Positions 55,381-63,679 of a stretch of 64,000 bases of DNA are shown here, piece after piece. How positions within the stretch are numbered: position 1 is the first letter of the stretch; every line of letters starts with the position of its first letter. The translations under genes and the position numbers were made by a program. The notes under the pieces were generated by a model. The model had not been told where the DNA came from. It was given only the letters and a program-made list of their open reading frames with translations, and searched no databases. The DNA is from UBA6522 sp965262365 (GTDB taxonomy: Bacteria; Pseudomonadota; Gammaproteobacteria; Steroidobacterales; Rariloculaceae): the NCBI GenBank assembly GCA_965262365.1, contig OZ253541.1, forward strand, positions 4,960,001 through 5,024,000, in the 5' to 3' direction.

Positions 55381-55956
55381 ATGCTTGTGACGAAGAGTAG
55401 ACAGGCTGGCCTTACCTTGATATTGGCGATTGCGGCCGGATGCGCGACGAACCAGACCCAATTGCCGGAGGGCGATGACGGGAGCGACCGGGACCTCATC
55501 GACGAAGTCGAGACGTTTCTCAAGCGGAGCGGCAGGGTGGCCGAGTTGGCTTTCCCGATTCTCACGTCCAACGTCGAGTTGTGCGGCAAGCGCGTAACGC
55601 GTTTGATCGGCCTCTCCTGGCTCCTGGAGCGCGAACTGCCTCGCGGAAACCGGGACGTGTTCGTGCGCCGCTACGGCGTATCGGACAGTCCGACTCTGGA
55701 CAACGTCGTGAACGGCGGACCCGCGGGCGCCGCAGGGCTCAGGCGATGGGACACCATCACGGCCGTGGACGGCGACCCCGTCCGGGGAAGGACCCGGAGC
55801 GCGATCCGGGAAGTCTTCCGCGAAGCGGCCGAGGACGGGGAGATCACCCTCACCTACGAACGCGACGGTCGGACGATGGTGACCGTCATTGCGCCGATTC
55901 CGGCATGCGATGTCGGCGTGCATCTGGTGCAGCGCGACCAGGTCGACGCCTGTTGT
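55381..55956 (+). pseudogene. PDZ lipoprotein related to M48 proteases, 5' part cut by a transposon
   Basis: The protein has a lipobox ending IAAGC (cysteine 21). A helical region (ELAFPILTSNVELCGKRVTR) and a PDZ domain (NGGPAGAAGLRRWDTITAVD) follow, then IPACDVGVHLVQRDQVDA. This is the layout of the N-terminal half of PDZ-containing M48 metalloproteases. After codon 190 the transposon end supplies two cysteines and a stop. The 3' part continues in frame at 59459. Confidence 0.75.
55946..55950. repeat. Target-site duplication, left copy (ACGCC)
   Basis: ACGCC stands directly before the TGTTGTT end of the transposon. The identical five bases stand directly after the other end (59454-59458). 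A 5-bp duplication is usual for Mu/Tn7/Tn5053-type transposition. Confidence 0.85.
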
Positions 55957-56157
55957 TAGGCACATTCTTTCACTGAACCACCGAGCCTTTTGGTCGGTTT
56001 ATCTTCCTGGTGAAACGTCTGACGTGGTGGATTAATCCGGCACGGCCAAGTCGGCGTTGACGTAGCGTTATCCACGGGCTGTCCACGGGCGCGGGCCCTT
56101 GGTCAGCCCTGTCGCCGGTGGGCAGGCGGTGGATAACGCGGTGCTGGCGCGACCGAC

Positions 56158-56874
56158 GTGGGGGCGGGGCACTGGGTTAACCTGAGCGCTTCCTGGATGG
56201 AAAGGGAGGGTGGCCCGCGCGGGACGACGATTCCCGCCGGGCCGTGGCCGGTGCAGCTTCGGTATCCAACGGGGCTTACCGGCGAGCAATACGTTAAACG
56301 CCGTGCATGGCGCGATGCAACCCTTGAGCGGTGTCCGAACCATCCGCGGGGCGGTTGTTCCTTCGCCCGCCACGGGACCTACCCGCGCAAGCGCCCGCGC
56401 GGGACGCGCGTTGCCCGCTGGTACTGTCCTGAGAGTCACATGACGTTCAGCCGGTTGCCGGATTGCCTGGCGGCGAGGCTGGGGGGCACGCTGCAGGCGG
56501 TCGAAGAGGCGGTGGTTGAGGCGGAGGCCGCGCCCAGTCTCGCCAAGGCGGCCGACGCGCTGCGGCGCGACGCGGTGCATCTGCCCGGGGCGATGCGCTG
56601 GCTGGGCCGCCGGGTGCGGGCGGTGCATCGGAACCTGGCGGCGGTTCGGGGGCTGTGGCCGGAGCGGTTCCTGAAGTGTCCCCCGGAAGTTGGGGCGTTC
56701 CGGGAGCGGCTCAAGACCGAGGCGGTGCTGGTGGGGCTGCGCGGGCGGTGCGAGGGGCGCCTGGCGCGGCTGGCGCCGCCGTTGGGCTTTTGTCCTGACG
56801 TGCCGGCGCCGGGGACCGCTCTGGCGGTCGTCCAACACGGGACGGGGCCTGATCCACCGGCTTGCAGGCGCTAA
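56158..56874 (+). CDS. DUF6431-like transposon accessory protein
   Basis: A 238-residue protein. The N-terminal part has a zinc-ribbon-like pattern (ERCPNHPRGGCSFARHGTY, then RWYCPESHMTFSRLPDCLAA). It is followed by a helical domain (AADALRRDAVHLPGAMRWLG). Proteins of this type are found beside rve transposase/ExeA pairs, and a role in end or target recognition is an inference. The GTG at 56158 and the ATG at 56197 are both possible starts, and neither has a clear ribosome-binding site. Confidence 0.75.
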   Translation: MGAGHWVNLSASWMEREGGPRGTTIPAGPWPVQLRYPTGLTGEQYVKRRAWRDATLERCPNHPRGGCSFARHGTYPRKRPRGTRVARWYCPESHMTFSRLPDCLAARLGGTLQAVEEAVVEAEAAPSLAKAADALRRDAVHLPGAMRWLGRRVRAVHRNLAAVRGLWPERFLKCPPEVGAFRERLKTEAVLVGLRGRCEGRLARLAPPLGFCPDVPAPGTALAVVQHGTGPDPPACRR

Positions 56875-56921
56875 CGTGGCCACCGTGAACCGCGCAAGAC
56901 CCCGGGGAGGCCGCCGAGACC

Positions 56922-58253
56922 ATGACCGAGCACGACGAGAAGCTGCGAGAGGCCGTGGCGCTGTTCCGCTACGGGCTGATCGCGGACTTGGCGCACCTGC
57001 CCCGCGGCGCCCGCGGCATCGGTGAGAAGCTGAAAGAAAAGGCCGCCGGGACCTACGCGATCCCCGGCACGCACCGCACCCGGGTGGCCGCGGAGACGAT
57101 ACGCAAGTGGCTGGTGACGTACCGCTACGGTGGCTTCGAGGCGCTGTACCCGAAACGTCGCTCGGACCTGGGCCGGCCCCGGCGCATGCCCGCGGAGGTC
57201 GCCGAGGCGCTGGTGGCGATCAAGACCCGGCGCCCCGGCTACTCCGTGCGCGCGGTCATCGCCCACGCCGCCGAGCACGGGCTGGTGAGCGAGGCGGCGA
57301 TGCCCTCGGCGTCCACCGTGCAGCGGTTGCTGCGCCGCGAGGGGCTGACGGGCCGGGCCGCCGCGCAGGGACCCGCCACGGACCGGCGCCGCTTCAACTA
57401 TCGCCGGGCGGGCCAACTCTGGATGAGCGATGTAATGCACGGGCCGAAGGTCCCTGACGGTCGCCGCCGGCGCAAGACCTTCCTCATCGCCTTCATCGAC
57501 GACGCCACCCGCGTCATTCCCCACGCCGCGTTCGCCTTCGCCGAGAACACCGCCGCGTTCCTGCCGGTGTTCAAGCACGCGCTGCTGCGCCGCGGACTCA
57601 CCGAGCGCCTCTACGTGGACAACGGGGCGAATTACCGCTCCCGCCACCTCGCGCTGGTGTGCGCCAAGCTCGGCATTGCGCTCATCCACGCCCGCCCGTA
57701 TCAACCGGCCGGCAAGGGCAAGATCGAACGCTGGTTCCGCACCCTGCGCGCCGGCTGGCTGCGCCATCTGGATGTGGGCTCGATCGACGGGATCGAGGCG
57801 TTGAACCGTGCGCTGGCCGGCTGGGTGGAGGGCGAATACCATCAGTCCCCGCACCGCGGACTGGACGGTCAGACCCCGCTGGACCGCTGGGCCGGGACCG
57901 CCGCCGAGGTGCGCTACCCGGACGCCGCCGGGCTGGATCTGGACGAGCTGTTCCTGTTCGAGACCAAACGCCGCGTGCTCAAGGACCGCACCCTGAGTCT
58001 GCACGGGCGCCTCTACGAGGCCGACGCGATCCTCATCGGGCAAACCGTCACCGTGCGATACGATCCGGCCGCCCCGCCCACCCGGGCGCTGCAACTGGTG
58101 CACGAGGGACGTCCCGCGGGCCTGGCCACGCCGCTGGACGCCTACGCCAACACCGCCGTGAAACGCGAGCGCCGCTGCGGGCGCATCGAGCCCGGGGAGC
58201 CGCAACCGCCGCGCTCGCCGCTGAGCATCCGCCGACTGAAGGAGGAAGACTGA
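56922..58253 (+). CDS. DD35E transposase (rve family, Mu/TniA-like)
   Basis: A 443-residue enzyme. The N-terminal 140 residues are helix-turn-helix domains (ETIRKWLVTYRYGGFEALY). The rve core has D170 (QLWMSDVMHG), D233 (RLYVDNGANY) and E269 (AGKGKIERWF) with 35 residues between the last two. The C-terminal beta-barrel (RTLSLHGRLYEADAIL-like) is that of Mu/TniA transposases. GGGAGG lies upstream of ATG 56922. Its stop overlaps the ATPase start (ATGATG/TGA at 58251-58255). Confidence 0.92.
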   Translation: MTEHDEKLREAVALFRYGLIADLAHLPRGARGIGEKLKEKAAGTYAIPGTHRTRVAAETIRKWLVTYRYGGFEALYPKRRSDLGRPRRMPAEVAEALVAIKTRRPGYSVRAVIAHAAEHGLVSEAAMPSASTVQRLLRREGLTGRAAAQGPATDRRRFNYRRAGQLWMSDVMHGPKVPDGRRRRKTFLIAFIDDATRVIPHAAFAFAENTAAFLPVFKHALLRRGLTERLYVDNGANYRSRHLALVCAKLGIALIHARPYQPAGKGKIERWFRTLRAGWLRHLDVGSIDGIEALNRALAGWVEGEYHQSPHRGLDGQTPLDRWAGTAAEVRYPDAAGLDLDELFLFETKRRVLKDRTLSLHGRLYEADAILIGQTVTVRYDPAAPPTRALQLVHEGRPAGLATPLDAYANTAVKRERRCGRIEPGEPQPPRSPLSIRRLKEED

Positions 58254-59053
58254 TGTACCTGCGCCACTTCGCCCTGACCCGCCTGCCGTTCGAAACCCCC
58301 GCGCACACCGACGAGCTGTTCCGCTGCGGCTCCCATCGCGAGGCCGAGGCGCGGCTCAAGCACCTCATCGATCTGCGCGGTATCGGGCTGCTGACCGGGG
58401 AGTCCGGCAGCGGCAAGACCAGCGTGTGCCGCCACGTCACCGGTGCGTTGCACCCGGGGCTGTTCCGGGTGTGCTACGTGGCGCTGTCCACCGGCAACGT
58501 GATGGACATGTACAAGAGCATCGGCTGGGAACTGGGCCTGCCTACCGAGCACGCCCGCGCCGCGGCCTACCGCGCCATCCAGACCGAGATCACCCGCCTG
58601 GTCGGGGAGGCCAAGCAACAACCGGTGCTCGTCATCGACGAGGCTCACCACCTCAGAGCCGACGTGATCGAGGACCTCAGGCTGCTGACCAACTTCGACA
58701 TGGACTCCGCCCCCAGGCTGTGCCTGGTGCTCATCGGACTGACCGAACTGCGCCGGCGCCTGAGCATGGCCGTGCACGAATCGATGCAACAGCGACTCAT
58801 CGTTCAACACCACCTGCGCGGGCTGGAGCGCGAGGAACTGGACCCCTACCTCGCCCACCGGCTGCGCCTGGCCGGGTGCGAAATGCCCCTGTTCGATCCC
58901 CCCGCCATCGAGGCGCTGTACCAGGCCGCCCGCGGACTGCCGCGGCTCATCAACCGCATCGCCCACTACGCGCTCTCGGCCGCGGCGGTCGAGCAAGCGC
59001 GTACCGTGGACGCCGAACACCTGGCCCGCGCCGTCGAGGATCTGCGGCCATGA
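58253..59053 (+). CDS. ExeA/TnsC-like AAA ATPase of the transposon
   Basis: A 266-residue ATPase. It opens MYLRHFALTRLPFETPAHTD, typical of ExeA-type proteins. Walker A GESGSGKT is at 49-56 and Walker B VLVIDEAHHL has D129 and E130. It probably activates the transposase and chooses the target, as MuB, TniB and TnsC do. It overlaps both neighbours by 1-4 bp. Confidence 0.92.
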   Translation: MYLRHFALTRLPFETPAHTDELFRCGSHREAEARLKHLIDLRGIGLLTGESGSGKTSVCRHVTGALHPGLFRVCYVALSTGNVMDMYKSIGWELGLPTEHARAAAYRAIQTEITRLVGEAKQQPVLVIDEAHHLRADVIEDLRLLTNFDMDSAPRLCLVLIGLTELRRRLSMAVHESMQQRLIVQHHLRGLEREELDPYLAHRLRLAGCEMPLFDPPAIEALYQAARGLPRLINRIAHYALSAAAVEQARTVDAEHLARAVEDLRP

Positions 59054-59259
59054 TCGATCCCGATCCCCGGCCCGAGCAGATCAGCGACGAGGCCGCCGCG
59101 CACATGGCCGAGTGCCTGCAACGCATCGCCTATGACTTCGAAGGCCGCTACTACGGCCAGATCAGGCGCCACGCAGAATCCATCCGGCCGCCCCCGTGCC
59201 CCGCCGAGTCCTGCCACGAACGCCAGCTGCACCTGTTCGGCGAACCCCGCCCGTTCTGA
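59050..59259 (+). CDS. Small fourth protein of the transposon
   Basis: A 69-residue protein whose ATG overlaps the ATPase TGA (ATGA at 59050-59053). It contains a helix (EAAAHMAECLQRIAYDFEGR) and a tail with two cysteines (CPAESCHERQLHLFGEPRPF). No family is recognised. Tight coupling suggests it is part of the transposition machinery or a regulator. Confidence 0.65.
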   Translation: MIDPDPRPEQISDEAAAHMAECLQRIAYDFEGRYYGQIRRHAESIRPPPCPAESCHERQLHLFGEPRPF

Positions 59260-59453
59260 ATCCGCGCCCAAACGGACCCGCCAACGCCGGCCGATCCTTC
59301 GGATCGGACCGGGTCGTGCCCCTCCATCACCCAACCGCCGTCGCGGCGACCGGCCTGCGATGGTCGGCAAAAGCAAAACAATGTGACCAATCCGGCCTCA
59401 ACCGTGACCGGATAATCCGACAAATCCGTGTCGGTCTAGTCTGACCAACAACA

Positions 59454-59458
59454 ACGCC
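59454..59458. repeat. Target-site duplication, right copy (ACGCC)
   Basis: The five bases ACGCC follow the right transposon end at 59453 and repeat those at 55946-55950. Removing the element and one copy joins GTCGACGCC to CATGCCGAC in frame. Confidence 0.85.
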
Positions 59459-59713
59459 CATGCCGACAGGATGTTCACACACGGCGACGAGCGAACGGCG
59501 GACCGCGTTTCGATGTACATGTTGGAGCGCGCAGGCGTCGATCCGCACGCGGCAATCGACTTTTGGCGAACCATGGCGTTGGAGAGTCCCGAAGCGATGC
59601 CGTTCGACGAACGCCACCCGGTCAATGCGAGGAGACTCGACGGCCTCGACAGCGCGCTCGCCGAGGTCGCGGCGAAGCGGAAGGCCGGCCAGCCCATGGT
59701 TCCCAATCCCTAG
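59459..59713 (+). pseudogene. 3' part of the interrupted M48-like gene
   Basis: Read in the frame that continues from 55950 the DNA encodes HADRMFTHGDERTADRVSMY, then ERAGVDPHAAIDFWRTMALE, and ends KAGQPMVPNP with a TAG at 59711. This is the C-terminal end of M48 metalloproteases, with the ExxAD-like zinc Glu region (DERTADRVSMYML). The HExxH core between the two halves is absent, so an in-frame deletion had probably removed it before the transposon arrived. Confidence 0.75.
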
Positions 59714-60087
59714 TGCGCGGGTTTCGTGTCCGGTAGTGCCCGTGCGCGGGCCAGATGTGCAGCTGTGCCGGAAGGGTCTCAGGGCCCTGCTCGGCGACCG
59801 CTTCCGCATGGCGCGCGTGGTAGGCGAACGCGGGTCGTCAGTTCGATTCCGAATACGACCAGCATCGTGATCAGGATTGGCCAAACGCCGAAACGCGAGA
59901 AGGGCGTTGCCCCGGACGTCCGACGGAGGCGTCCCTCGAGCACGTCTGCGACGTGGCGGGGCAGCGACGCGGTCAGTTGGCCGCTCGGGTCCCGGGTCAC
60001 AGACACCGCGCGCGCCCTGGCCGGGTCCCACACCGAAACCCTGTCGGGTGACTCCTGCGGCTTGTCGGTCCGCGCGCACTACGCGCA
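59714..60087. other. Intergenic stretch with a short minus-strand coding scrap
   Basis: On the minus strand, SPDRVSVWDPARARAVSVTR and a hydrophobic helix (FGVWPILITMLVVFGIEL) are readable between about 60070 and 59850. The first motif recurs at 63543-63630 as VSPDGVPVWDPATSRAVSVP. No complete gene or start is visible. Confidence 0.4.
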
Positions 60088-60171
60088 TTTAATATCACGA
60101 TATTCATGTTTATAATGTATAGTGCAGAACAATCTACACATATCTTGTATTTTGATGGTTGATATTCATCA
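60088..60171 (+). promoter_or_regulatory. AbiE promoter and operator region
   Basis: This A+T-rich stretch has TATAAT at 60111-60116 with a weak TTTAAT -35 17 bp upstream. Two dyads flank the likely start site: AATAT/ATATT around 60091-60104 and TGATG/CATCA at 60153-60171. AbiEi-type antitoxins bind inverted repeats in front of their own operon, which fits. Confidence 0.5.
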
Positions 60172-60183
60172 TTAGTGTGATTA

Positions 60184-60987
60184 ATGGATCGAAAAATACA
60201 AAACACCGGACTGGCTCTGGCGGATGACCTGATCGCCGACGGCAAACATTTCTTTACGTTTGCGGAGGCTCGAAGACGCTTGGGCTGCTCGCCGGCGGCG
60301 GCCGGCAACCTTCTAAAACGCATGCTCGCCGCCGGTCTGATCGACCGCGTTCGCCATGGCCATTATGTCGTGCGGCAACTCGGCGTGCTGGGTATCCCGT
60401 GCGTGGCCGAAGACGTCGCCCTGGCGGTGGCCGCCGCATTTGACGGTACCGCGCATCGCATGGCGTACCGGAGCGCGTTGGACGAACACGATCTCATCGT
60501 CCATCCCTCGCGCACGATTTACGTCGCCAGCACGGCACAAATGCGCGCAAGGACCCTGTCCGGCCGGGCGTTATACATCGTCCGGGAAGCGAGCGCCACG
60601 CTCGATGTGGGCGCCATCGCCTGCGGGCCATCGCGCGTCTCGGACACTGAACGGGCCCTGCTCGATGCCGCACGACGTCCGAAGCTGGTCGGCGGCGTGG
60701 CCGTTGTGGCCGAAGCCATCGTGGCGGGGGGCAGCCGGGTGGATGCCAAACGGTTGGCTCACTACGCGAGAAGGCTCGGCTGGGCGATGGCGCTGCGCCG
60801 CATCGGATCAATCGCCGACGTTCTGGAGGTCGCCGGCCTGGCTGGACGCTTGCGCCCGTTCAGGCCGATAAGGTCGGATCTCGACCTCGAACCGGGTGCA
60901 CCGGCGCCGCACGCATGGCGCGACACACGCTGGCACGTGCGCTGGCCGCAACCGGTCGATGAAATCCGTGCCGTCGCGCACCAATGA
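60184..60987 (+). CDS. abiEi: AbiEi-type antitoxin/regulator
   Basis: A 267-residue protein. The N-terminus (FFTFAEARRRLGCSPAAAGN, then LKRMLAAGLIDRVRHGHYVV) is a winged helix. The rest is the AbiEi antitoxin domain (HRMAYRSALDEHDL, SDTERALLDAARRP). It represses the operon and neutralises AbiEii in type IV toxin-antitoxin systems. Its last codons overlap the toxin start (ATGA at 60984-60987). Codons at its end are copied at 35086-35178. Confidence 0.85.
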   Translation: MDRKIQNTGLALADDLIADGKHFFTFAEARRRLGCSPAAAGNLLKRMLAAGLIDRVRHGHYVVRQLGVLGIPCVAEDVALAVAAAFDGTAHRMAYRSALDEHDLIVHPSRTIYVASTAQMRARTLSGRALYIVREASATLDVGAIACGPSRVSDTERALLDAARRPKLVGGVAVVAEAIVAGGSRVDAKRLAHYARRLGWAMALRRIGSIADVLEVAGLAGRLRPFRPIRSDLDLEPGAPAPHAWRDTRWHVRWPQPVDEIRAVAHQ

Positions 60988-61751
60988 TCACCCGCGCGCA
61001 TATCACTCGCCGTGCCGCCGCCGCCGCTGTCCCGGCCCAGACGGTGGAACGCGACTACGTTCTGGCCCATATCGTGGCGGGTCTTGCGTCGCTCGAGGGG
61101 GACACCGGACTGGTGCTCAAGGGCGGGACCGCCTTGCGCTTGTGTCATTTCGCCGATTACCGTTACTCGGCGGATCTGGATTTCTCGATTGTTTCCGGAT
61201 CCAGGGAAGACGCTTACGAAACGATTGCGCGGGCGCTGGTTGCAACCGTCGGCGACATAGAGGGTTTGCGAATCACCGGGCATGAGCCGCCAAGAATTGC
61301 CTACGTCGGACCATTGAACCGGGAACGCACGTTGAAGCTCGACCTCTCCGATGACGAACTCGTGTTGGACACCGAACCAAGATCGCTGTTGCCGCATTGG
61401 CCGGATCTGCCGCAGAATCCGACGGCACCGGTCTACACACTGACTGAAATTGCCGGCGAAAAGCTGAGATGCGTCCTGCAGCGTCTTCAGTGTCGCGATC
61501 TCTTCGATCTGTGGTTGCTGTTCTGCGACGACCGCGTTGACGCCATCGATGCCGCCGAATCGTTTCGGCCGAAGGCGCGACACCGCGGCATCGACCCCGC
61601 GGCTTTTCCCGCTCGATACGCACAACGACTGCTGCAGTACCGTCAACGCTGGGAACGCGAGCTCGCCGAACACGTTCCTGGCAATGTTCCGCACTTCGAT
61701 GCGGTCGTGCGCCGCGTGAACCGAGAACTGCGGCGAGCCGGGTTGCTATAG
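60984..61751 (+). CDS. abiEii: AbiEii-type nucleotidyltransferase toxin
   Basis: A 255-residue nucleotidyltransferase. GGTALRL begins at 47 and the catalytic pair is D64 and D66 in YRYSADLDFS. The later EKLRCVLQRLQCRDLFDLWL helix is that of the AbiEii family. It should block growth by modifying an RNA or other acceptor until AbiEi prevents it. Both genes look intact, so this is the most complete toxin-antitoxin system here. Bases 61752-61927 hold nothing recognisable. Confidence 0.9.
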   Translation: MITRAHITRRAAAAAVPAQTVERDYVLAHIVAGLASLEGDTGLVLKGGTALRLCHFADYRYSADLDFSIVSGSREDAYETIARALVATVGDIEGLRITGHEPPRIAYVGPLNRERTLKLDLSDDELVLDTEPRSLLPHWPDLPQNPTAPVYTLTEIAGEKLRCVLQRLQCRDLFDLWLLFCDDRVDAIDAAESFRPKARHRGIDPAAFPARYAQRLLQYRQRWERELAEHVPGNVPHFDAVVRRVNRELRRAGLL

Positions 61752-61927
61752 CCATTGCGACAAACGCGTGTCGTACATGGCCCGTCGTCCTGCGCGCCGG
61801 TCACTCGGTGAGCTCCAGCGCGATCCCCGAGCTTTCCGCGCATTCGCCCGTCACCGTGCTCGGCCACAATTGACGGCCATGCCAGCACCTGCCAGCATTT
61901 CTATCCGTGACTGATCGGGAGCGGTAG

Positions 61928-62164
61928 ATGCCCAGCCTCAGCGTTAGAAAACTCGACGATAGTACCCTGCAAGAACTGCGGGCGCGCGCTACGCGGCACG
62001 GTGTGTCGATGGAAGAAGAAGCCCGGCGCATCATCCGTCTCGCTGTCTCGGCACCGGAGCGGCTTGGCGATTTTGCCGTCCGGTTGTTTTCACCGGCATA
62101 CGGCGGGGACGATCTTGAACTGCCCGCCCGCCAATCCAGCAACCCGATGAAATTTCCGGAGTGA
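61928..62164 (+). CDS. FitA-like RHH antitoxin
   Basis: A 78-residue protein. The N-terminus (PSLSVRKLDDSTLQELRARA, then GVSMEEEARRIIRLAV) is the ribbon-helix-helix of FitA/StbC-type antitoxins. Its TGA overlaps the toxin GTG (GTGA at 62161-62164). The antitoxin is intact although the toxin is cut. Confidence 0.8.
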   Translation: MPSLSVRKLDDSTLQELRARATRHGVSMEEEARRIIRLAVSAPERLGDFAVRLFSPAYGGDDLELPARQSSNPMKFPE

Positions 62165-62200
62165 TTATCCTCGACACCAACGTCGATCTGTTGAGCGCCG
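62161..62200 (+). pseudogene. VapC/FitB toxin stub
   Basis: GTG 62161 gives VIILDTNVDLLSA, the first strand and Asp of a PIN toxin. After 13 codons the sequence passes into the 303-bp repeat and the frame soon ends. About 120 residues are missing. Confidence 0.75.
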
Positions 62201-62503
62201 CCGCCCGGTCCGGACCAAGCCTCCGATGTCGTCGCCATCGACCCAACTCCCCAAATTGTCAGACCTTCCAAGCCCTTAACATCCATTATATTGCTTGGCG
62301 CACACCAGTGTGCGCCGCCGAATAAACCGACAATCTCAGATTGCTGCTGGCGCTAAACGAGTCGATCGGCGATACGCCGCGATTCGGCCTGCGCCAGAGT
62401 CGATCTGCAGTTTGCCGTCGACACGGACCCGGCCTCCGTCCTCTACGACTGTCGCAAAATTGACAAGCCGGATAAAGGGCCCTTGCTCCAGTATTGCCGG
62501 GAT
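62201..62503. repeat. 303-bp direct repeat, copy 2
   Basis: It matches 50737-51039. This copy has a near-perfect hairpin (GGCGCACAC and GTGTGCGCC around 62298-62317) where copy 1 has a weaker one. On the minus strand it carries the same unknown coding tail (EQGPFIRLVNFATVVEDGGR). Its left edge is the breakpoint in the FitB toxin. Confidence 0.9.
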
Positions 62504-62556
62504 CGGATTGGATTGACCGCCCCGTATCTGCCCGGCGCCACTTGCCTGCCCGATCC

Positions 62557-63390
62557 TCAGTGCACGCCGCAGCAGCGATCGTATCGTCGCTCCGACCCGC
62601 AGCCGCACGGCTCGTCGCGCCCCGCCTTCTCCCCGGTTGCTCCCGGCAGGCCCGGTACGAGCCGTTCACCCGCGCCTGGCCCGCGTGAATGCTTGCGCGC
62701 GTCAAGATCGCGCACCATCCCGCCGATCAGCGTCGGCGCCATGCTCACCAGCAGGTCCAGCCCCTTTTCCGCCAATTCGGACGTCCCGTTCGCTGCCGCG
62801 TACAAGGTGTGGATCACTTCAACCGCCTCGGTCACGTCCTGCTCGTCGTTGCGCTTGATTTGCTCCCAGGTCTCGGGGCGCAACCCCATCGCGCTCTCGA
62901 ACCCGCGGATCCACTCGATCCAGAACACCTCGTCCGTTATCTCGTCCACCTCCAGCACCGGCCCGTAGTTCTCCGGCTCGTACGCCAGCGTGCGGGCGAC
63001 GCCGTTGTAATGTCCGATCAGCGCCGCGACCGTCGCCTCGGCCTCTTCGATGCTCTCGAATTCCGTCTCGGGTCCCCACACCACCGGCAACCATTCCGAC
63101 GGCGGGACGATCTGCGCACACACCAGCAGCCCCGTCACGAACCCGTCCATCTCCCCGACCGTCATCGCCGCGCCCTCCGGGCCCAGCTCGTTGAGCGTCA
63201 CCGCCAGCCGTTGCAGGGCCTCGGCGATCTTCTGCGCCACCGGGTCGGCCCGGCGGGCGGCAGACGCTTTCTCCTGCTGTGCCGCCCACTTGGAAAAAAC
63301 CTCATCGCCCAGCGCGCCGCCGACCGATTTTCGAAGCGCGTTCAATTTTCTCAATTGCCCCTTGGTCAGTCCGCTTTCATCAATCGCCAT
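62557..63390 (-). CDS. YecA/UPF0149 family protein with SEC-C zinc motif
   Basis: A 277-residue protein. ATG 63390 is preferred over 63399 because AAGGAGG lies nine bases before it. The middle has the UPF0149 pattern (MTVGEMDGFVTGLLVCAQIV, then FWIEWIRGFESAMGLRPETW). The last residues, DEPCGCGSERRYDRCCG, are a SEC-C zinc knuckle. Family members are thought to assist ribosomal or secretion factors; the exact role is unknown. Confidence 0.85.
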   Translation of the reverse strand: MAIDESGLTKGQLRKLNALRKSVGGALGDEVFSKWAAQQEKASAARRADPVAQKIAEALQRLAVTLNELGPEGAAMTVGEMDGFVTGLLVCAQIVPPSEWLPVVWGPETEFESIEEAEATVAALIGHYNGVARTLAYEPENYGPVLEVDEITDEVFWIEWIRGFESAMGLRPETWEQIKRNDEQDVTEAVEVIHTLYAAANGTSELAEKGLDLLVSMAPTLIGGMVRDLDARKHSRGPGAGERLVPGLPGATGEKAGRDEPCGCGSERRYDRCCGVH

Positions 63391-63542
63391 GGGTGTCATC
63401 CTCCTTTTTCCTGTCTCGATGCGAATTTGCGGCGCTCATGATACCGGGAATGTTGCTTGAAACATTCCACGGTCGATGTTGCGCCGCAGATGATGTTGAG
63501 GTCGTCATGGAGCCCCTGTTGCCGGGCAGGTATTTCACCAGG

Positions 63543-63630
63543 CGTCGCGCTTTCCGGGGCACAGACACCGCGCGCGACGTGGCCGGGTCCCACACCGGGA
63601 CCCCGTCGGGCGACACCTGCGGCTCTTGGA
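63543..63630 (-). other. Scrap with the VWDPATSRAV motif
   Basis: The minus strand reads QVSPDGVPVWDPATSRAVSV. The matching DNA at 59985-60075 is about 80 percent identical by eye. The sequence is fused upstream to an ISNCY-like transposase piece. No complete gene is present; bases 63400-63542 are otherwise featureless. Confidence 0.4.
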
Positions 63631-63679
63631 TCGCCGCCGTGCCGACGCCGAGCCGGTTCAGCGACCCGCGGTCGCGCTA

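Larger units (their letters stand above)
55951..59453 (+). mobile_element. Four-gene DDE transposon with 5-bp target duplication
   Basis: The element is 3503 bp long. Its left end begins TGTTGTTAGG and its right end, read inward, begins TGTTGTTGGT. Both are flanked by ACGCC. Inside, on one strand, are a DUF6431-like protein, a DD35E transposase, an ExeA/TnsC-like ATPase and a small protein, the last three overlapping or touching. Bases 55951-56157 and 59260-59453 are non-coding. The right one holds repeated GGATTATCCGGTCAC/GGATTGGTCAC-like sites that may bind transposase. All genes look intact, so it may still be active. Confidence 0.85.

Noticed and set aside
55951..59453. CRISPR-associated or Tn7-like transposon carrying cargo
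   Set aside because: There is no Cas gene, no array, no TniQ/TnsD-size protein and no cargo beyond the four short genes.
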